Shown one piece after another: positions 1-4,084 of a stretch of 5,088 nucleotides of DNA. Made by a program: the position numbers and the translations under genes. Under the pieces are notes generated by a model. The model was given only the letters and a program-made list of their open reading frames with translations. It did not search any database and was not told the origin of the DNA. The stretch covers positions 1-5,088 of the forward strand of contig JANSYB010000229.1 of assembly GCA_024742655.1 (NCBI GenBank), written 5' to 3'. Positions within the stretch are counted from its first letter, which is position 1; every line of letters starts with the position of its first letter. This DNA is from Paracoccaceae bacterium (GTDB lineage Bacteria > Pseudomonadota > Alphaproteobacteria > Rhodobacterales > Rhodobacteraceae).

Positions 1-942
1 CGCGCCGGGCGGCGTGACAGACTCCTCGATGTCGAGCCGGGTGCCATACAGCAAGACCGACAGATCGACCCAGTCCGAGCCGGTGGGCGCGTAGTCATAG
101 CTTAGCCGGAAATCCTGAACCTTTGCATCGCGATCCACCACGGGGTTACTGCCGGTCGGGTTGCCGCTGGAGTTCGCCGGAACCAGCGCAGTGTCGTTGT
201 AAATCGAATAGCTGAATTCGAACCAACTGTCCTCACTCGGCTCGAACCCGAACTTGAACAGACCGTTTGTCGCGTCGATTTGCGAGAACGGGATGGTCGT
301 GCCGTTTCCGGACTCAAGGTCGGATGTCACGCTGCGGGTGGCAAGAGAAAACAGCAGATCAACGGAACCATAGTCTGCATAAACCGTGCCCGAGGCGTTC
401 GGTTGTGCGCCGTTCGAACTGTAGCCGAACGTCAAACGCCCACCCATTGTCTGTCCCGGTTGTAGCAGATCTGCCGCGTCTACCGTCTCGACCGAGATCA
501 CGCCGCCGAGTGCGCCCGAGCCGAAGAGCGTCGAGCCGCCGCCGCGCACCACTTCGACCCGTTGCACCAGCGCGGGGTCGATGAAGAAACGGCCGCGGTG
601 GGCCTGCCCGAAATTGAGCCGTCCGCCATCGAAGCGCAGCACGATCTGTTCATCGCGGAAGCCTCGTATGTTCGGCTCCTGCGAGATGCCGCGCGGTCCG
701 CCATCGATGGTGACGCCGGGAATGTCGCCGATCAGTTCCTCGAAATCGCCGGCCTGTTTTCGCTCTAACTCCTCGCCTTCGACCACCGATGCCGCGACCG
801 GCGTGTCGAGGATGGCGCGATCATCCCGGAAGGCCGAGCCCAGGAGGATCGGATCGAGCGTGAAGCCCGTGTCCTGCGCCTGAGCGGCGATTGCGGTCGC
901 CGATACCAGGGCCGTTGTCAGAAGAAGAACGCTGCGATTCAT
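1..942 (-). CDS. hmuR: TonB-dependent heme/hemin outer-membrane receptor, N-terminal part
   Basis: Outer-membrane gated channel predicted to bind heme or heme proteins and import heme using energy from TonB. The visible 314 residues hold a Sec signal peptide (about 1-22, cleavage near AQAQD), a TonB-box-like stretch (LDPILLG, about 29-35), the plug domain (about 40-155) and the first barrel strands (alternating hydrophobic/aromatic residues, for example FEFSYSIY). The plug has NIRGF (91-95), the VEVVRGGGSTLFGSGALGG block (129-147) and then the TVDAADLLQPGQ stretch. That GSGALGG plus DAADLL-PG combination is typical of the heme/hemoglobin receptor subfamily rather than siderophore receptors. 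The neighbouring hmuS and Ton genes support heme as substrate. The ATG at 942 follows AGGGGG (952-947) by 4 nt. The gene is open to the left edge, so the barrel loops with the heme-binding histidine and FRAP/NPNL-type motif cannot be checked. The substrate could still be another iron complex, but this is less likely. Confidence 0.9.
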   Translation of the reverse strand, partial: MNRSVLLLTTALVSATAIAAQAQDTGFTLDPILLGSAFRDDRAILDTPVAASVVEGEELERKQAGDFEELIGDIPGVTIDGGPRGISQEPNIRGFRDEQIVLRFDGGRLNFGQAHRGRFFIDPALVQRVEVVRGGGSTLFGSGALGGVISVETVDAADLLQPGQTMGGRLTFGYSSNGAQPNASGTVYADYGSVDLLFSLATRSVTSDLESGNGTTIPFSQIDATNGLFKFGFEPSEDSWFEFSYSIYNDTALVPANSSGNPTGSNPVVDRDAKVQDFRLSYDYAPTGSDWVDLSVLLYGTRLDIEESVTPPGA

Positions 943-947
943 GTCGC

Positions 948-994
948 CCCCTGTTCGTTATCTGCATGTTCACTCGCATGCCTGCCATCAGGGG
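948..994 (-). promoter_or_regulatory. Possible receptor mRNA leader structure covering the ribosome binding site
   Basis: On the minus-strand transcript, CCCCTG (994-989) is perfectly complementary to CAGGGG (953-948), which contains most of the AGGGGG Shine-Dalgarno of the receptor. Between them GCATG (981-977) can pair with CATGC (968-964) around an 8-nt loop. The two stems are separated by a large asymmetric internal loop (7 and 10 nt), so stability is uncertain. If it forms, it would hide the ribosome binding site. This is a by-eye pairing with no folding energy calculated. Confidence 0.3.
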
Positions 995-1012
995 TGGGTC
1001 GCGCTGTTGGTG

Positions 1013-1041
1013 TCGATAAAGTATCTGATAAAATCAGTCAA
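1013..1041 (-). promoter_or_regulatory. Predicted sigma-70-type promoter of the heme receptor
   Basis: Read on the minus strand, TTGACT (1041-1036) is a 5/6 match to the -35 consensus. It is followed by a 17-bp spacer and TATCGA (1018-1013) as -10. Transcription would begin near 1006, giving a leader of roughly 64 nt before the ATG at 942. The -35, spacing and -10 nearly duplicate the promoter proposed for the exb-tonB operon at 3996-4024, which strengthens both calls. The receptor could also receive read-through from tonB, because no terminator is visible between them. Confidence 0.6.
1026..1040. promoter_or_regulatory. Candidate iron-responsive operator (TGA-N9-TCA) at the receptor promoter
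   Basis: The plus strand reads TGA, nine bases (TAAAATCAG), then TCA, exactly the TGA-N9-TCA pattern reported for RirA iron-responsive boxes in alphaproteobacteria. It contains a perfect short palindrome, CTGAT-AAA-ATCAG (1025-1037). It overlaps the -35 and upstream spacer of the receptor promoter, where a bound repressor would block RNA polymerase. Which regulator binds (RirA, Irr, Fur/Mur or another) cannot be told from the site. Confidence 0.5.
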
Positions 1042-1077
1042 GATTAAGATGGTTCGGTATTGCCCTTCGATTTTATC
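1027..1077. repeat. Inverted pair of the 9-mer GATAAAATC upstream of the receptor
   Basis: GATAAAATC lies at 1027-1035 inside the candidate operator. Its exact reverse complement GATTTTATC lies at 1069-1077, spanning the tonB stop codon and within the short palindrome CGAT-TTT-ATCG (1068-1078). The centres are 42 bp apart, close to four turns of B-DNA. A partial third copy, GATAAAG, occurs at 1015-1021. The upstream copy could be an auxiliary binding site, or a coincidence of AT-rich intergenic sequence. It does not keep the TGA-N9-TCA spacing. Confidence 0.3.
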
Positions 1078-2056
1078 GCGCCCGGATCGTCACGTTGAAT
1101 TGACGCTGCGCCCCCGCAGGGGGGCGTGGGAACGGGGCCGCGCGCTGGATATGGGCCAAGGCGAGGCGGTCGAACGCAGCATTGCCCGAAGACCGCGCGA
1201 CGGAAAACGCAGCGAGGCCGCCGTTCCCGGAAATCGTGAAGCTGACCACGGTTGCGCCATTAAAGCGCGTATTCGGCCGGCGCAATCGGGACAGGTGCCG
1301 GTTGACGAGTTGCGGGTATTTTGTGGCTGCCCGTCCGTCGCTGGCTGACTGACCTTCCTGGCCCTGTTGCGTGCGTGTCGTGTTGCCCTGGGCAGCACCT
1401 TGCGTATCGCCCGCACGGGTCGTCTCAACCGCGGTGCCTTGCGTCGTGGGAGACGACTGACGCGAGCGGGTCGGCTCTTTTGGCTGTTGACTGGGCGCCT
1501 CTTGCGAACGTGTTACGCGCGGTCGCGCCACTGGGCGTCCCGTATCTGCATCCGGGGTTTGAACAACCGGGGCATCGCGTGCGGTAACGCTGTCCATCGC
1601 AGCAGAAGCGGCTGTCTCGGGTACGGTGGGGCGAAGTGCAGCCGGTTCGATTTGTGGTTGCGCAACCGACGCCGGGTCAGGCTGTGACACGACAACAGGC
1701 GCCACGTTGTGCAAAACCGGCACTGCCCGCGCGTTCGCGGCACGGGTTGCCTTGGCGACTGAAGCAGAGGCGGGTCGGATCGCCTGGACCGTTTCGGTGA
1801 CCGGCGTCCGAACAGGCGGTTTACTCTGGGGCGGAGACGCAAATGTCTCAACCGGCGGACTCGGTACCGGATCGGTGGTACCGCTGATCGTACCCGCGAC
1901 CGCGTCCTCGAAACTGTTGCCGATCATGGCCAGTTGTGCCGGTCCACCTGCGAGGTTTTGCGGGGCTTCCGCAGACACCAGGACGAGCCCACCCGCATGC
2001 AACCCGATTGACAGGGCACCTGCGCCGCACGCAATGGTCCAGCCAATGCGCTTCAT
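1073..2056 (-). CDS. tonB: TonB energy-transducing protein of the heme uptake system
   Basis: 327-residue inner-membrane-anchored periplasmic protein that carries the ExbB-ExbD motor's energy to the outer-membrane receptor. Residues 1-7 are cytoplasmic and about 8-28 form the single membrane helix. That helix holds S16-I-G-L-H20, matching the SxxxH motif of TonB, with the histidine needed for coupling. Residues about 60-240 are a long low-complexity linker: Pro/Ala/Val-rich first, then Gln/Thr/Gly/Ser-rich, without the classic Glu-Pro/Lys-Pro repeats. Residues about 247-327 are the TonB C-terminal domain (YPQLVNRHL, then the VVSFTISGNGGL strand, the SSGNAAFDRLAL helix, AAPFPRPP and a final NVTIRAR strand). 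The start at 2056 is chosen over an in-frame ATG nine codons upstream because it begins just before the membrane helix and makes an ATGA overlap with the preceding exbD stop (2055-2053). GGGG at 2066-2063 may serve as ribosome binding site. It is the last gene of the operon and is followed by the receptor. Confidence 0.93.
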   Translation of the reverse strand: MKRIGWTIACGAGALSIGLHAGGLVLVSAEAPQNLAGGPAQLAMIGNSFEDAVAGTISGTTDPVPSPPVETFASPPQSKPPVRTPVTETVQAIRPASASVAKATRAANARAVPVLHNVAPVVVSQPDPASVAQPQIEPAALRPTVPETAASAAMDSVTARDAPVVQTPDADTGRPVARPRVTRSQEAPSQQPKEPTRSRQSSPTTQGTAVETTRAGDTQGAAQGNTTRTQQGQEGQSASDGRAATKYPQLVNRHLSRLRRPNTRFNGATVVSFTISGNGGLAAFSVARSSGNAAFDRLALAHIQRAAPFPRPPAGAQRQFNVTIRAR

Positions 2057-2448
2057 TCCAGACCCCGCGCGGTGACGACCCAAATCTCCTCGGCGCCGTT
2101 GCGGCGCAATTCCCCCGCGATCGCAATCAGCTGCGCCGCTGGAAGGTTGCGGTCAGGCACGAGCCTCAGGCTTGCTGCGCCCGACCCCTCCGAAAGCCGG
2201 GCGGCGAGATAGGCCTCGGATGTGACCTCGGCCCCGCGATAGATCATGCGCCCATCCGCATGGATCACCGCCGCGTCCGGCGGCGCGCGGCCTTCCAGCC
2301 GACTTGCCTCGACCAATTCGACCCCGCGGTCGAGCGGCGGCGCGATGACTGCGGCCACAAGGAAGAAGATCAGCATCAGGAAGACGATGTTGATCAGCGC
2401 GATCATCGGCTCGGAACGGCGGCGGAGAGGCAGGGGGGCAAGCGCCAT
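2053..2448 (-). CDS. exbD: ExbD-family biopolymer transport protein, second copy, lacking the membrane Asp
   Basis: 131-residue ExbD/TolR-family protein: a short basic cytoplasmic N-terminus (LRRRSEP), one membrane helix (about 15-36) and a periplasmic domain (about 40-131) with the usual ADGRMIYRG, hydrophobic helix and EIWVVTARG end. ExbD normally carries one essential Asp in its helix (E. coli Asp25) that relays protons. Here the equivalent position is Asn20 (MIALINIVFLMLIFF, codon AAC at 2391-2389), whereas the upstream paralogue keeps Asp20. The two probably pair as unequal partners inside the ExbB ring, although this protein may instead be mainly structural. The start is 5 bp after the upstream exbD stop, with GGAG at 2460-2457 giving 8-nt spacing. 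The stop overlaps the tonB start. Family assignment is secure; the heterodimer role is inferred. Confidence 0.92.
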   Translation of the reverse strand: MALAPLPLRRRSEPMIALINIVFLMLIFFLVAAVIAPPLDRGVELVEASRLEGRAPPDAAVIHADGRMIYRGAEVTSEAYLAARLSEGSGAASLRLVPDRNLPAAQLIAIAGELRRNGAEEIWVVTARGLE

Positions 2449-2453
2449 GGCAG

Positions 2454-2831
2454 CTACTCCAGAACGCTGACGGTCAGGTTTGGTATGCTGTGGAGTTCGG
2501 ACAACAGATCGATCAGCCGTTGCGATGTCACCTCACTGGAAAGTGTGACCAGAAGAGCCGCATCTTCCTGTGTTGCATACTCTTCGACCGCAGGCGAAAC
2601 CGCGTCGAGCGGCATCGCCACGCCGTTCAGACGCACGTCATCCGCACGCAATTGCACAAACAGGGGTGCATTGCCGTCAGTCAGGCCACCGCCCGCATTC
2701 ATCAGCGGCACCTCGGCGAACCGCGTGAAGATCGAGCTGAGCATGAAGAACAGCAGGAGAAGAAAGATGACATCGATCAACGGTGCGAGTGTTACGGGCC
2801 GCCGACGCCATGTGCGCGCTTCAAGTGCCAT
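2454..2831 (-). CDS. exbD: ExbD-family biopolymer transport protein, first copy, with membrane Asp
   Basis: 125-residue ExbD/TolR-family subunit of the proton-driven motor that energises TonB. It has a basic cytoplasmic N-terminus (ARTWRRRP), then a membrane helix (about 15-36) with the signature PLIDVIFLLLLFFM. Asp20 (codon 2774-2772) matches the proton-relay Asp of E. coli ExbD. A periplasmic domain (about 40-125) follows, with RADDVRLNG and the LVTLSSEVTSQRLIDLLSEL strand-helix. The start lies inside the end of exbB (11-bp overlap) with only a weak ribosome binding site, which suggests translational coupling. TolR is a possible alternative name, but the linked tonB and heme receptor favour ExbD. 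Confidence 0.94.
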   Translation of the reverse strand: MALEARTWRRRPVTLAPLIDVIFLLLLFFMLSSIFTRFAEVPLMNAGGGLTDGNAPLFVQLRADDVRLNGVAMPLDAVSPAVEEYATQEDAALLVTLSSEVTSQRLIDLLSELHSIPNLTVSVLE

Positions 2832-3498
2832 GCGCGAAGGTGCCGACCTGCACCGTTCTGTCTGGTGCCGGAGATGTGCTGGTCACCTCTTGCATCGGGT
2901 GAAACAAGGCCTCCAAAGCGAGGTCGACGCATGCGCGCTCCCGCGCGGCGCGGCTTTCGAAGAAGGTCAAGGCCAGTGCCGTCGGCATAGCGACGGCGAG
3001 CCCCGCGGCCGTGGTCAGAAGCGCTACCCAGATGCCACCCGCCAGCACCGACGGATCCACCGCATCGCCCGCCGCCTGCAACGCGCGGAAAGCGTCGATC
3101 ATGCCCAGCACAGTGCCGAAGAGTCCCAGAAGCGGCGCAACTTGCGCGATGCTGTCGAACAGGCGAAAGCCGCGTGTGACCTCCGCAAGCCGTGTCTCCG
3201 CCATGGCGACAAGGCGCGTCTTGGCCTGCACATCACAGCCCAGGGCAACCGCAAGAACCGGCGCGAGATGATTGCGGCTCGATCCGAGCGCGTTGGCCGC
3301 GCCGCGCTGGTCACCCGCGTCGAGCGCGGCCAAAGCCCGTACGATCTCCGTGTGTCTGCCGACCCCGAGCGCCCAGAACTGCCAGAGCTTCCAAAGAAAC
3401 GCCGCGACAACGAGAACCGACAGCGCAAGCAGGATCGCGATCACCGGACCGCCCAGATCGATCAACACGGCCAGCCGCTCGAAAATTACATCCGTCAT
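2821..3498 (-). CDS. exbB: ExbB-family proton channel subunit of the Ton motor
   Basis: 225-residue MotA/TolQ/ExbB-family inner-membrane protein. It should form the pentameric channel that holds the ExbD helices and converts proton flow into work on TonB. Three membrane segments are visible: about 13-38, about 115-138 and about 152-180, with a cytoplasmic stretch (about 45-110) between the first two. The family signature is APLLGLFGTVLGMIDAF (121-137), followed by GGIWVALLTTAAGLAVAMPT (154-173), including the pore-lining Thr positions. The start at 3498 shares one base with the preceding gene's TAA stop. GGAGG (3513-3509) lies 10 nt upstream, and an N-terminal extension to 3570 would run back into the upstream gene without support. 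The length is close to the compact ExbB/TolQ size. Confidence 0.94.
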   Translation of the reverse strand: MTDVIFERLAVLIDLGGPVIAILLALSVLVVAAFLWKLWQFWALGVGRHTEIVRALAALDAGDQRGAANALGSSRNHLAPVLAVALGCDVQAKTRLVAMAETRLAEVTRGFRLFDSIAQVAPLLGLFGTVLGMIDAFRALQAAGDAVDPSVLAGGIWVALLTTAAGLAVAMPTALALTFFESRAARERACVDLALEALFHPMQEVTSTSPAPDRTVQVGTFAHGT

Positions 3499-3905
3499 TA
3501 TCCCACGACCTCCACGTCCGTACGTGTCGAGAACTCGAGCCTTTCGACGCAGGCCGCACCGACACTGCATTCCGCCACACCGTTGATCAGCACCCGCCCG
3601 AGGCCATCACAGGCGAGGCCCGGGATGTCGAACTGCCGTACCCGCGGAAGGCCGTCAGGCAACGCGCCGAACTCGAACAGTGTCAGACGCTCAACCCGGC
3701 CCTGTGCGTCGATCAGGACCGTCTCAAGCGACAGGGCCTTGAGATTTGAACCGAGCGAATTTTCAGCGAGGAACGTTAGACGACACGCGTCCTCCAATGC
3801 ATCGACGCGGTTCAGTTCAATGGACAATCCACCGCCCGCCTCTTGGGCAAAGGCATATGGAGCGATCAGCAGAAGACACAGGGAAAGGGCATGGTTGTGA
3901 CGCAT
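3498..3905 (-). CDS. Small exported protein of unknown function, first gene of the exbB-exbD-exbD-tonB operon
   Basis: 135-residue protein with a clear Sec signal peptide: MRHNHAL, a hydrophobic core, and AFA before QEAGG, with cleavage after residue 20. The mature part is about 115 residues, with alternating hydrophobic positions suggesting a beta-rich fold, no membrane segment and four cysteines (41, 99, 113, 119), which could make two disulfides in the periplasm. I do not recognise a named domain. From memory, similar small secreted proteins occur beside exbB in Rhodobacterales, but I cannot verify this here. Its stop overlaps the exbB start by one base, so it is in the same transcript and may serve heme handling or motor assembly. 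The start is uncertain: an ATG at 3917 adds four residues, and neither start has a good Shine-Dalgarno. The longer open frame back to 4181 runs antisense into hmuS and is not used. Confidence 0.82.
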   Translation of the reverse strand: MRHNHALSLCLLLIAPYAFAQEAGGGLSIELNRVDALEDACRLTFLAENSLGSNLKALSLETVLIDAQGRVERLTLFEFGALPDGLPRVRQFDIPGLACDGLGRVLINGVAECSVGAACVERLEFSTRTDVEVVG

Positions 3906-3961
3906 GGTTGGTACCATCTGGATTAGGAAGGAGGGTTGGCTGGCACCTTGCGGGCTTGCGC

Positions 3962-3989
3962 GGGCCGAACCGCGATTGTGTCTCGGCCC
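3962..3989 (-). promoter_or_regulatory. Hairpin at the predicted 5' end of the exb-tonB mRNA
   Basis: On the minus strand GGGCCGA (3989-3983) pairs perfectly with TCGGCCC (3968-3962) around a 14-nt loop. The promoter proposed at 3996-4024 would start transcription at about 3991-3988, so this stem would sit at the very 5' end of the mRNA. That position suits mRNA protection, or a switch if an RNA-binding factor exists. No U-tract follows, so it is not a normal terminator. The pairing is certain as sequence; the function is inferred. Confidence 0.4.
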
Positions 3990-4018
3990 TTGCTTTCGAT
4001 ACAAAGGTCGACTAAAAT
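3990..4018 (+). promoter_or_regulatory. Predicted hmuS promoter
   Basis: On the plus strand TTGCTT (3990-3995) and TAAAAT (4013-4018) are separated by 17 bp. The -10 matches consensus in five of six positions, while the -35 is poor. Transcription would start near 4025, giving a leader of about 60 nt to the ATG at 4085. The -10 lies inside the candidate operator at 4007-4025, and the promoter almost completely overlaps the divergent exb-operon promoter. Polymerase could then not occupy both at once. Confidence 0.45.
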
Positions 4019-4024
4019 TGTCAA
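3996..4024 (-). promoter_or_regulatory. Predicted promoter of the exb-tonB operon
   Basis: On the minus strand, a perfect TTGACA (4024-4019) is followed by 17 bp and TATCGA (4001-3996). Transcription would start about 84 nt upstream of the ATG at 3905. The -10 and spacer length are identical to those of the receptor promoter at 1013-1041, and the operator-like box has the same phase relative to the -35. This argues for co-regulation of motor and receptor. Confidence 0.6.
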
Positions 4025-4025
4025 C
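4007..4025. promoter_or_regulatory. Candidate shared iron-responsive operator between the divergent hmuS and exb-tonB promoters
   Basis: A 19-bp imperfect palindrome, GTCGAC-N7-GTCAAC, in which five of six arm positions pair. Within it, CGA-N9-TCA (4009-4023) is one base off the TGA-N9-TCA RirA-type pattern seen exactly at 1026-1040. It covers the -35 of the minus-strand promoter and the -10 (TAAAAT) of the plus-strand promoter, so one bound protein could shut off both directions. The identity of the regulator is not determinable here. Confidence 0.5.
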
Positions 4026-4074
4026 AACAGCAAGGCCCCTGCATTCGCAGCCCCAGCACGGTCCCACCCATTCT

Positions 4075-4078
4075 GGAG
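4075..4078 (+). promoter_or_regulatory. Ribosome binding site of hmuS
   Basis: GGAG sits 6 nt before the ATG at 4085. It is the only good Shine-Dalgarno near the 5' end of the frame and fixes the start. Confidence 0.7.
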
Positions 4079-4084
4079 CATGCC

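Noticed and set aside
943..1075. Terminator between tonB and the receptor gene
   Set aside because: No GC-rich stem followed by a T-run is present on the minus strand after the tonB stop. The short CGAT-TTT-ATCG palindrome is AT-rich and too small. Read-through into the receptor remains possible.
3499..3570. 24-residue N-terminal extension of exbB
   Set aside because: It overlaps the end of the upstream gene, and the ATG at 3498 has a GGAGG and a normal stop-start overlap. The extra residues resemble no ExbB N-terminus.
1936..3900. Long plus-strand open frame of 654 codons opposite exbB, exbD, exbD and tonB
   Set aside because: It is a low-stop antisense frame produced by GC-rich codon bias on the real genes. 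The translation is Arg/His/Gln-rich with no recognisable domain or membrane pattern, and it crosses five good minus-strand genes.
4039..4050. Small hairpin CTGC-ATTC-GCAG in the hmuS leader
   Set aside because: A 4-bp stem is too short to claim, and it has no U-tract or link to the ribosome binding site.
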